Source: Progne subis subis (lineage: Eukaryota > Chordata > Aves > Passeriformes > Hirundinidae). From it: a DNA stretch of 64,000 nucleotides. A program made the position numbers and the translations under genes. Location of the stretch: positions 3,714,322-3,778,321 of the forward strand of contig JAKJHU010000065.1 in the NCBI GenBank assembly GCA_022316685.1. The letters run 5' to 3'. The notes under the pieces are model-generated. The model searched no databases. It saw nothing but the letters and a program-made list of their open reading frames with translations, and was not told the DNA's origin. Positions 1-11,300 of this stretch are shown piece by piece. The stretch's first letter is position 1. The number at the start of each line of letters is the position of its first letter.

Positions 1-230
1 GGAGCGGTGGATGTGGAAGGAGCGCTCGGTGGATGTGGAAGGAGCGCTGGATGTGGGACGGCTGTTCCCGCCGCGGAGGGCGCGCGGGGCGGGGCGGGGC
101 GGGGCGGGCTCGGCGGCCGCGGTGCCTGGCGCTCGGGCGCCTCCTGGCGGCGGCGGTGAGCGGTGGCGGCTGTGCCGCCGGGGCGGGAGCTGCGGCCCCT
201 CGGAGCGGCCGGAGGTGAGTGCGATGGAGC
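1..230 (+). promoter_or_regulatory. CpG-rich block with GC boxes; possible internal SLMAP promoter and noncoding first exon
   Basis: This stretch is strikingly GC- and CpG-rich against the AT-rich DNA that follows. Four overlapping GC boxes (GGGGCGGGGC type, Sp1-like) lie at about 86-109 and a consensus donor (GGAG|GTGAGT) sits at 214/215. No FHA-domain exon lies between here and the exon at 2258, so if this is a promoter it would make an FHA-less SLMAP transcript. Short SLMAP isoforms without the FHA domain are known in mammals, but matching them to this block is inference. It could instead be the edge of an upstream island, or a promoter on the other strand. Open frames through it read as low-complexity Gly/Arg/Ala and are probably not coding. 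Confidence 0.5.
5..58 (+). repeat. 22-bp tandem repeat, about 2.4 copies
   Basis: The 22-bp unit at 5-26 (core GGTGGATGTGGAAGGAGCGC) is repeated exactly at 27-48 and begins a third, partial copy at 49-58. It directly precedes the GC boxes of the CpG-rich block. Confidence 0.9.
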
Positions 231-2257
231 GGAGGGGGGTGAGCTGGGAGGGACAGGGGCTGCCTCAGCTCCACTGCGAAAACCAGAGATTGCTTTACTG
301 CCTTTTCTTGCTAATTCCTCAAAAGCAGTGCTATAGACCTGAATTTAAACCGCTGCTGCTGTTCCCTGCAGTCGGTGCTGTGCTCATGTTTTATGTGTTG
401 CCTAACCTCAGGCTTTCTCCTTGTTTTTCAAGTTGCAATGAACTGATAGCTAAAGGTCAGGCTGCAGAGTTCGGATATTGTTTCCGTTCTTCGTTATTTT
501 AATTTTATAAGTTTGTCAAAATATTTGGTGCCTTTTTCCAGTCACTGTCTGTTTGAGACCTTTTGCTAGATGCCTGTTATAGCTTAATTTGACACAAATA
601 AAGCTCCTGCAGATTTTAGATTTTTGTCAGTCTAGCTGTTGACAGAAGAACTTCAGAATTATATAATCTTACAGCAGACCTACCTGATATGTGACCCAAA
701 GGCAAAGCTGTGTATTGGTATTTAATATCAGGTATCCTAATGTTTTCTTACTAAAATCTCTAATTTCCTCTTAAAGAGAGAATTCTGCATTATGAAAGCG
801 ATGTATTACAGGGTACAGCTAATATTGCTAATGTATTTTTAAAATATTTTTGTAAACTGGATTTATTCCATTATAAATAAAGACCCCAAACTCTGCAGTT
901 TAATCTGTTCTGCCCTGGCATGTAAATTCAATACTGTGCCAGGTCAGCTTGAAAAAACAAGATGCTCTAGCCAGGAAAATACGTCTCCAAAGCATTAGCT
1001 AAATAAAGGTTAAAACTAACTTGTCTTTGTTGGATCGTTTCTCCTGTATTTTTAGATTCTATTGAGGTAGCTTCCTTAAAGACGTGTCTTATTTCCCTGG
1101 AGTATTACCAGTGTCCTAAAACACCCATTGCCCTTTTTTCCTAAGCCAGAATAATGGTTTTACTGACATTAATAACTGAGAAAGGAGAGCAGCTATTTGT
1201 ATATTAGTGGGTGCTGGAGGTATGGTGGTACATGATGGGTGGCCACACACTCATTTGTATCTCACTTGTGGTAGGTTTTGGGGAACAATGTACAGCTAAC
1301 TTTCCATGTATCTGGAAATAATTTTTACTTCCCAATTCATAGAACTATACAGGGAAAAAAAAAAATCAACCAAGACTCGTACATAATTTGACTGTTTGCA
1401 AAGGCATTGAAAATGGTATCAGTAACATTTTTTGAAACATTGTGTAGAAAGTTTGATCTTGATGTAAGAATCAAGTATTGCTTTTCCTCCTCTTATTCCT
1501 TAGGATCTTTCTCAAGTTGAAAGAGTCTTGAGTTTAGTCCTTAAGGAGCAAGTCCTCTTCTGAAATGAAAGGCCACTTGTCTGGGGCTGTGCAGTAGATG
1601 TGCACTAGAAGCACAAAAACACATCTACAAAATAGAAACGTGTTGTATTGAGTAATGCTGCTTATGGTGTTTGAAAGGATGCACTTCTCAGTGGTTCCTA
1701 CACGCTTCCTCTGCATTTCCTTTTTGATCCTTGTTTGTAAATAATAATCGCTTGGCAAGTTCTAGGTCTTGAAGTAAGTGTGGGTGACACAAATTGGACA
1801 TGTTACCTTTTAAGTCCCTGGATATGCTTGTTGGGATCTTGTCAAAAAGGCAGCTCATTGTTTTGTTTATACCTCTGCATTCCCATTACCTGGCTCAGGT
1901 AAGGTGCGTTCCTCTTCACTCATTTTATGATCAAAGCTTTCACTTTTTAAACTTACTTTGCTAAAGGCAAGTTTCAGGTATTGCTGCACGTGGAAGAGTT
2001 GTAACTGGAACTGCTCCACAACCAGGACTGAGTACACAGTATAATCTCTTCAAGTTTGTAACGATGGCGTTTCCTGTGTCCAGTTGAGGTTTGAAAAGGC
2101 AGACCCAGGCACTGGTGCTTGAAGGTGTTTATGCCTCCTCCTCTTTGCCTGTCTCAAGGTTTCTTAAGACAGTTTGCTTGGTTACTATAACATTAAGCAC
2201 TGAACTTAAAATGAAGTGATAATGTTTCATGATGACTTAATATCTGTTTCTTTTTAG
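231..2257. other. Intronic DNA, nothing recognised
   Basis: AT-rich sequence between the CpG block and the first coding exon. I searched it for the missing FHA-domain exons (FHA motifs such as GR, SRNHA and SNGTFIN) and saw none. Short open frames at 1534-1758 and elsewhere have no recognisable product. Confidence 0.6.
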
Positions 2258-2330
2258 TTACCCATGGATGTATAGTCTCCACAATCAAACTGTTCCTTCC
2301 AGATGGAATGGAAGCTCGATTCCGATCAGA
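2258..2330 (+). CDS. SLMAP: SLMAP exon: end of FHA region and linker
   Basis: Acceptor TTTTTAG and donor GA|GTAAG bound a 73-bp exon that enters in phase 1 and leaves in phase 2. It encodes THGCIVSTIKLFLPDGMEA followed by RFRSD, the segment just after the FHA fold. The in-frame ATG at 2308 is the first possible start for a transcript that begins at the upstream CpG block. Confidence 0.95.
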
Positions 2331-5300
2331 GTAAGAATATGTACCAAAATTCAACTACTGTATGATGAGGATTTGATGGATATTATGTTTAAAACATAAT
2401 GGGAGCAGTTTCTTTTCCTGTGATCCTGCAAAGCGAGTAATGAAGTGCACGGTTCTTTTGCAGGCATTATGGGAAATAAAAGCTTCATTTGCTTGTTGTT
2501 TTTAGTAATTAAGACAACTATGAAGAATAAAGAAGTAAAAAATTCTTGTGTAGTTGGGCTTTTCTGACTGTTGTTTAGCCTGCTGAAATGATATTAGAAA
2601 CAGAAGAGTATCGAGAAAAAGAAGGCAAATAAGGAAATTCTCCTGCCCTCTTTCTTTTTGTGATTACTATTTTGGCTGTTTTAAATGCACATAGACTCAA
2701 CTAAAGTGAAGCTAGTGGAAACTCAGATGAATATTGACAGCATGTTCTGTGTATATGCCCATTTTTGAGAAAACTTACAAGAGTATTAGAAACCAAAAAC
2801 TTTAACATTTTGTTTGCACTGAGTGCTAATCGCAAATGGCATAATTTTAGTCATCTTTCATTATCAACAATTTTGTGGGGTTTATTGCTAATTTAAACAT
2901 CCTTTTGTCATTAATATCCAGAAATACTTGTGTGAAGCTTTATGGTGTCTTTGTTTGCTTGTGAGGGGATAAGTAAAAGTAAATGACTACAGAAGATTTT
3001 CCATATAATTTAATGTCCAAATAAGAAAGAGTAAAAATGTATGGTGTTACATTTTTAATTTTGATGAAAATGTCCAACTACAACATTTATGCATTTTGTG
3101 TCCACTTTTCTTTTATTATTTTTTAGTGTTATCCATGCTCCTTTACCAAGTCCTGTTGACAAGGTAATTCAGTAATTTGCTGGTTTATACCTTATTCATA
3201 TACATGCCATTTTCAGACTTGTTATAAAGATGAAGAAATAGTGAAGTCTGTCCAGTAACATTTTGATATGTTTTCCACTGACTGTTTTTGCCTAGGTTAA
3301 TATTTTGAGTTACATTTTAGGTAAAGAGATAATGCAGTGTTACAGTGTATATTTGAAGGTAAGTTGACCTTTTACATTGTGGCACCTGAAACGTGGCTTT
3401 GGAACAAAACCGTTGATGTTAAGATAGTTAATTTCCAGGCACAGGTTGACGGACTAACATGTCTGGCATAATTTAATACTTGATATTCTGTGGGACCCAA
3501 GAGTAGCTCATGATTTGGTGTTTGGATGAGGTCTGTTTTCTTTATATCGCATTTTTTATGGAGGAGAAGCTGCGCTGCTCAGTCTGGAAAGCCCTGTCGT
3601 GCTCCCAAGGAAGACTGAGACCAAACCTCTCTACCTCTCTAGTGTAGCCAGAGTTGCTCGCTGTAGAGTCGTGGAGTCAGCATTAAGTGTCATTCTTAAA
3701 CTCTTAAACTTTGCTAACGTGGGGGAATTGTAGAAAAGCTATTAATAAATACTCCCTTGCGAAAAGTGATCAGGAGTTGATTATTTCTCTAATCGCTAAA
3801 AAGGATTACCTTAAATAGGCTCTAGTCAGAGTTTTATGCACAAAGAACAAAATTTCAAGAAACTGTGAAAACTTATTTGTGAAACCAGCAGCCTGAGGAA
3901 TTTATAGGCTGTATTTAAGATGAAAAACATAACAATGTGTGGCTTGAATCCAGGGCAACGGTAGAAATCCCAGGGAGGGACTGCAGGTATAAATGTGGGA
4001 AGACAGCTAAAAATTATATTTCAGTGTAGGAAGCCCAGAAGAATTAGTAAATAAATAGATTGGCTGCAATAAACCCATAGAACAACCCTCCACTTTTCTC
4101 CAAGTGGAGAACAGTTTGTTATTATTCAAAGATAATGCAGGTATTCCTTAATTCTGAAATGGATACTTATAGAGGGAGATGATGACAGTAACTCATAGGT
4201 CAGCAGGAAATGTGCAATCAGCATATGTGCGATGACATGGAATTGGAAGGCCACAGTTTGTGTGTGTCTTTGGGTTGAATGGCTTCACCATTGTGCCCCT
4301 TGTTTCTTTTCTGTCAGTTTAGTCTCAGCTGAACCAAAAGCTTTAAACTCATTGGTGTGTTGGTGGTTCAAGAACTTGTGCAGAAAAACACAATGGGGCC
4401 TAAGAAGTGGGGACTGAGTTGGGAAGTTCTGTGATTAAAAGAAGTATAAATAGTAACAGAAAAAGAAATTAAGCAAAATGGTATTATTAGATAATCTGAA
4501 GTTTACCTTTGTAATTAGATTTAAATGAATTTTGCATTATTTGTTTTTAATGAAAAATCCAAACCATTCTGATTCTTACTTATCTTCTTTTTCAGGTTGC
4601 TGCTAACACTCCCAGTATGTATTCTCAGGAATTGTTTCAGCTTTCACAGTATCTACAAGTAAGTTTTCTGTTAAGGGTATTTAGTTTGGCTGAATACTTT
4701 TGTTCAAAACACGCATCTTGACCTATGGCTTGTAACTATTGGAAACTACAAAGGAAGGGACAGTGCTGGCAGCTCTTCTTCCTCACTGGCATCACCAGCC
4801 TTTCTGTTCCTGATTCTGTGTCAGTTTAATAGGTGTGCTTTTCCCAAGATGTCATGTCACAAAAGAGTTAGACTGTGAAATGGCAGCCCATTAAACTGTG
4901 TGCTGATAGATAAAAGTAAACTCTTTAGAATGGATGCTAAAATCATCTTTCTGGGGGAGGAAAAAAAAGAAAGCTTTTTCCTGGTAAATTTTGCCCAGGT
5001 TTAACTGTGTATGAGTTCTACTGATTTATTTTGCTGGTTTTGTTTGATAATGGCAATTTTTATTTGTTCCCATCAAGACTTTTGAGATAAAGATACTGCC
5101 TTTATACATATTTGCTGGCATAGCAGGAAGGAGCACATGCAGGTGCTCTTTCTTTGGAAGCCAAATACGTATTCACTCACCAATCTGTTCTCTCTCCATA
5201 TCCTGGAGTTAGCAAAGATGCTTTTCTATCTTCCTGTCATAAACCAAAAATCAAACAAAAATAGTAGTTCTTGCTTGGAATTTCTCTTTTGTGACCTCAT

Positions 5301-8300
5301 TTGAGGATGAACAGCTCATTGCATGGAAGCTGCCACGCTGTCTTTTGATGTCTGCAGTTTTGTTACTCAAGTTATTGACAAGACAAAGTGTCTCCAAGTC
5401 TTGGGAAGAATACGAGTATGTCCTCAGCATGTGCAACATAACATGAAAAATGAAGGGTTTAGCAACCTGAGGTTATAGGATAGCATTTTTTAATTAAACT
5501 ATCCCAATAAATTTGTGGACGGATAAAATGGAGTGGGCTTATTACGGTTTTGAATAAGTTTAGGGTTTGCTACTCACATTTCCTTTTTTTATTGTATTTT
5601 TTGGGATCTCTTCTGTTGCTTCTGATTTCCTGGGTTGTCCTAGCTGAACTGACTGGTGCCCTGCTCTCTTCACAGGAAGCCTTACATCGGGAACAAATGT
5701 TGGAACAGAAGCTGGCAACCCTTCAGCGACTACTTGCTGTCACACAAGAGGCTTCAGATACTAGTTGGCAGGTATCTGCAGGCATCCTTATGGACTGAAC
5801 TGTGCACTGCCATATGAATTTTAGCTGTTAATGGGGGGAAAAAGCAGCAGAAATAATAAAAACTTCATGGTGGTTCTCTAAAACGGTACAAAAGACAATG
5901 TTCAATACATTTAGTGGTTGTGTACCTTTGAAATAGCTATTAGCAGTAAGTACTCCAGCAGAATTCAGATCTTTAAAGCAGAACTCTACTGGCACTACAT
6001 TAAGCATGTGATAATTCTAAGGTGATACTTCTTTTTTCCTAGGCTTTAATAGATGAAGACAGGCTGCTATCAAGACTAGAGGTTATGGGAAATCAGTTAC
6101 AGGCTTGTTCAAAGGTAGGTGGTACACTTAAAGTCAAATGTTAAGAATGCTGAAAGGCAGCTCTTTTCAAGTGTTTTGAAAGCAGCTCGTTGTAGCATTT
6201 GAAACATAAACTTTCCAGAATGAGCCAATGTGACTGATAATCTGAGTAGCACAAAAACTGTACATCTGCTCTGTATTTCAAGGCATCTCAGTAAGTGGCT
6301 GTTGTTCTCATTGCCCATGTCCTGTCTGATATTCAGAGTTACAAGTATGTGCTGCCCTGATTGTTGTTTGGGCCATCTATGCCTGCCTTGGATTTCAATT
6401 TTTATTTTATTTCTATTTCCTCTCAACTATCTACCTTGTAAGGTCCTGTTTACCTCTGTGACCTGGTTTGTCCCGTTCTATTTCTCCTAGGCTTGACATT
6501 GTCATAGCAGTGCCCAAAAAAAGTGCCATAATTTTCCTGGGATCAAAACTGACCATTGAATGTATGCTGCTATATGTACACTTCAAAAAAACTTATTTAT
6601 ACCTAGTCATGTCAAGAATCATTTATCACTGATTTGTACATAATATTTCCTCATCTATCAGAGCTTGCTAAATGTTTTTAATGGAACAGAATTTATCACA
6701 ATCTAATTTATTTAATGACCAAAACAGTAATTATTCTGTTGTTGAATTATTTTGTATATGCAGAATCAAACAGAGGACAGTATACGAAAAGAGCTTATAG
6801 CATTACAGGAAGACAAACACAACTATGAGACAACAGCCAAAGAGTCCCTGAGGCGGGTCCTTCAGGAGAAAATTGAAGTGGTCAGAAAATTGTCTGAAGT
6901 GGAGGTACTAAAGTTTCATTCCTGGTCTTCTGGAAGCGCTGAAATAGTTGTAACTGCTGCTGTTTAGATCCCTGCTTTCTTGCTGTAGTATGTCAGTATC
7001 TGTTGTACTCTGAAACTTGCAGGATACTAAGTAGTGGTGTTTATTTCTCCTGTTGGATGGGACTAAGATTGTTAAACCATTAATGAGAAACTATTCTTCC
7101 AGCTCTTCCCTTTTCTCCCTGCTTTCAAAATTCATGATGCTGTCTTACAGAAGTTACTCTGTGTGGGACATACACAGGGAAAATTACATACATGCCTTAA
7201 AAAAAATGCTGTTAAGACCTTGTTTAAACTGCAGCACTTTTGGAAACATAACCACGTGTACAAAATATGCTTAAAAGGAGCTTTTACAATGAGCTCTTAC
7301 AGTTAGTATTAGACTCTCTTTTGAAGTAAGATTTCTGCCCCTGTGATATCTCACATTTTTCTCTTTTCCTTTATTGTCTTTTCCTTTATCATTATTTGCT
7401 ATTTTCCCTTGGACTCTTGACCAAGTCTCATAAGACTAGCTGGCATCCTGTGCCTATATGGTGCTTGGAAAAAATAGATCATCTGCAGTGTTTGATAGTT
7501 TATTGTCTGTCTCTTGCTATTATTTATTGCATAATAATTCTGTCTTACAGCGGAGTTTAAGTAATACAGAAGATGAATGTACACACCTGAAAGAAATGAA
7601 TGAGCGGACTCAGGAAGAATTAAGGGAACTAGCTAATAAGTACAATGGAGCTGTAAATGAAATTAAAGATCTTTCTGACAAGCTAAAGGTAATGACAGAA
7701 TTTAATCTGACTTAGGACAGAACTGTGATAAATGGAACAAATAATTACAGTTTAATTTCTAATGTAGCAAACAAAAAGTTAAGAAACTTGTTAGACTACA
7801 GTTAACAATAGAAACATGCATATAATCTACATATTCTCTAAGTTGTATTTTAATGTAATTGAAACTGTCATCAGTTACGTATTTTCCTAAAAAGGTTCCA
7901 TCTTTGTTCACTTTGAAAGTTACCATATTTTTGGGGCTGAAATATATTATAGTATAAAATTATGTGTAGTATAAAATTTATATCCAGCTGCTTTTATTTG
8001 GACTAATAACGTTCAAGCTAAACATATGAAAGGTAAGAGGGATAAAATCTACAATTAAAAATAAATTTTCATTTCCTGTTGCTTCTTTGTGTAGTTACGA
8101 CAAACATAGCTAGTCCACCACATTGTAATAATATGGCTCATCTTCCATCTTGCTATCAAGTTTGATATTAAACTAAATATCTAAGTATATGTATATTTGA
8201 GGTCCTTTATGCTCTCTGCATAGAATAATCACTTTATGATAAAGCCTGTTCTCCAAGAGTCTCCAATCTAGATAAGTAGGAATTGTGAAGGAGAAAGGTA

Positions 8301-11300
8301 ATGGTGTTATCTCTGGAGACCTGAGACAGTTGTTGCATTTATCTTGGATAAATACTGGAATTGGAAAAATCTTTCTTTCCAAATTAAAGTGTTATATTGC
8401 TGCTTTTAAGGCATTTGGTTTCCCAGTAATGGGTTGATCACTAGTGATGATGAGTATACCCAGAAGGATCAAAAATTAAACTTACTACCTAGTTTTGAGG
8501 GAGGAGACTGTTTAAAATTTATGTTCTTGAGATCCAGCAAGGAAAAAGACGGGGCTTTCAATCAAGGTTCAAACGTTCAGTTCAGAAAGGTTCTTGGGTT
8601 TTGATTAAATTGAGATGCTGGAGACTTTGGGCATTTCTTAGTTCTAAGGTCCTTTACTGCTGCTGTAAAATTGATGTTCCTCAATCAAAAAGTTAGCTAA
8701 GATATTTTGAGATTTTCTCAGTCTGCTTGAAGTGAAATTTGTATAAAGGTAATAGATTTTGCATTTTTTAAAATTTTCTTTATCTGATTAGCAAAGAAAG
8801 TTACTTATGTACATTTAGTTATATAAAAATCAAGATCTATTCTTCCACATGTTAATTTTGATTTTTTGGGGGGATTTTAAAAATCTTTTTGAGCAGGTAG
8901 CAGAAGGAAGACAAGAAGAAATCCAGCAAAAAGGACTGGCTGAGAAAAAGGAATTGCAGCATAAAATAGATGAAATGGAAGAAAGAGAGCAAGAGCTTCA
9001 AGCAAAAATAGAAGCTTTGCAGGCCGATAATGACTTTACTAATGAGCGGCTGACTGCTTTGCAAGGTTAGTCAATAGCAGGGAAGAAACTTTGATTATTT
9101 GCTTTTTTCTTTTAATCTGTGAAATACCTTTTTCTTGGACTTCTGTTTACAGTACGGTTAGAACACCTTCAAGAGAAAACTCTTAAAGAACACAACAGCT
9201 TAGGTAGGTGTGATCAATTTCTCGTTTCAAGCTGGTTTCCGGGTTTGCCGTTCCGTTACTTTTGCTGTGATAATCTTCTAGTCTCGGTGTCTGGCAGAAG
9301 GAAGAGCTCTGATGGCCGGTTCTGGCAGCAGGGAGCTCTCCTGGCAGAAAGAGGAGTTCTGATGGCCGGTTCTGGCAGCAGGGAGCTCTCCTGGCAGAAA
9401 GAGGAGTTCTGATGGCCGGTTCTGGCAGCAGGGAGCTCTCCTGGCAGAAAGAGGAGTTCTGATGGCCGGTTCTGGCAGCAGGGAGCTCTCCTGGCAGAAA
9501 GAGGAGTTCTGATGGCCGGTTCTGGCAGCAGGGAGCTCTCCTGGCAGAAAGAGGAGTTCTGATGGCCGGTTCTGGCAGCAGGGAGCTCTCCTGGCAGAAA
9601 GAGGAGTTCTGATGGCCGGTTCTGGCAGCAGGGAGCTCTCCGGGACTGCCGGGTCCGTGTCGGGGCAGGGCCTGCAGAGGGTGCCGCTGCCGCGGGTTTG
9701 TGCTCTGGCCCGGGGCTTGGAGGGACCTTCAAGCCATTAAAGTACTTTTTTATATATATATATACACACATGTATTTGTATGTAATAGGCAGTAATTCTT
9801 TGGAGTTAATAACCTCTTAGACATGTGAACAAACAGCAACGTGATCTGTACTAGGAAGCGCGTCAAACCTTGCCTGGTTTGTCTGGTTAGGTACTTTTGA
9901 GGAGGTGATATGAAAAGCCAGGTACATTTCAAAATGCTGTATTTATAAAGAAACAAAACCCAAAATATTTTTCTTGGTTCCAAAAATAATGCCCTTTCTT
10001 AATCCTAGGCGTACAAGTTGACGACTTCATACCTAAAATTAATGGGAGCACAGAAAAAGGTAGTGTATCTGAAGGCTACCTTTTGTGTTACAGTTGATGT
10101 TTGAAAATGGACAAATTCAAAATGTTCTCTAAAGTTTTGCGTGGATTTTTTTCTGTCTGCAAATGAATTTGTTGACTCCTGACCAGTTTTTTTTTTTTTT
10201 TTTTCCCCCTCAAACTTCCAGTCACATTGTTTTTAGAAAGTTCTGTAAAATACAACAAAAGCACTTGGAGGCTGTCACTTTTAGTTGGGTTATTTTTTTG
10301 TTTGTGACGGGCTGTCGCTGGAATCAGTAGGAGTCCACTGATTGAATGATGTCAGGGTTGTGACACAAGAAAGTGGAGAACTCATTGATTGTTTTTCCTT
10401 TTTATTTTCCCTTGGAACACATAGGCATACAGTGTTTTTCTAGTAAAGTTGAGTATGTTAAATAAAGTCAGCAAAACTTATTTTTTTATAACTTTAATAT
10501 GAAAAATGTGAGTATAAAATTTATAAACAGTGGAAACTAACTTTTTTAAACTCAGAAGTATTTTTATGTGAAACAGGAATTAATACAGATTAAACTAAGT
10601 GATAGGGTTTTTTAAAGGCCAATTAGAGTCAAATATTTTAGCTCACGTCTTAACATAAACAGAGGTTATTTGAGTGCAATTGTCCAATATTACATATAGC
10701 AAAAAATATTCCAGTTATGATTCCGAGTTGTTTAATTGGCTGAGATATATTTGTCCTCTTATGTCAATTTGAATTTTTTCCTTCATGTAGCTTGCTTCTG
10801 CAATCTGAGGAATGGCAGTAGCATTAGTGTTTAAGGATTCCTGAATTTATATATTTTTGAAACAGAATTTTAAAGATCCATATGCGTATTTGTAAATTGT
10901 GAGGTTCTTAACTAGGGAGACCAATAGCAAAATCAAAAGTTAATAATGACATAACCTCATGGCTGGTCCTTACTGGGAGCAGGAGGAAGCTCTGTTAAAC
11001 ACCTGCAGGAACTGCACCAAAACCTCACCTAAAGCTAAGAGTACTGGTTGCCCCTAAGTGTCTCAGCATTTTAGGCACTTAGCTGTGGTGCATCCTGAGG
11101 TTAGCAAGCAGGACATTCAATGCTTGGTTCCCACTTCTCTGCACTGCCATGAGATTTATTTTATTTTTTTTATGTAGATTGATCCATCTTGCTGATGCAT
11201 AATTTTAGGTTGGTAATAGCTTAATATTTGATAGAATGGCTGAGAAATAGATCTGCTTTTCTCTTTCTTAAACTAGAGCTAATTTGAAAGTATTTAGTAA

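Noticed and set aside
11..502. 163-codon open frame starting in the CpG block
   Set aside because: It reads as Gly/Arg/Pro/Ala low complexity, crosses a consensus splice donor at 215 and continues into ordinary intron. No family recognised.
5550..5675. Apparent hydrophobic N-terminal extension (FLFLLYFLGSLLLLLISW) fused in frame to an SLMAP exon
   Set aside because: It is a translation of the T-rich tract before a good acceptor; SLMAP conservation begins exactly at the acceptor.
9291..9640. CRISPR-like array
   Set aside because: Units are directly adjacent with no spacers, and the host is a vertebrate.
9256..9771. 171-codon minus-strand frame with repeats
   Set aside because: It is produced by the stop-free 50-bp minisatellite; no start context, splice signals or homology.
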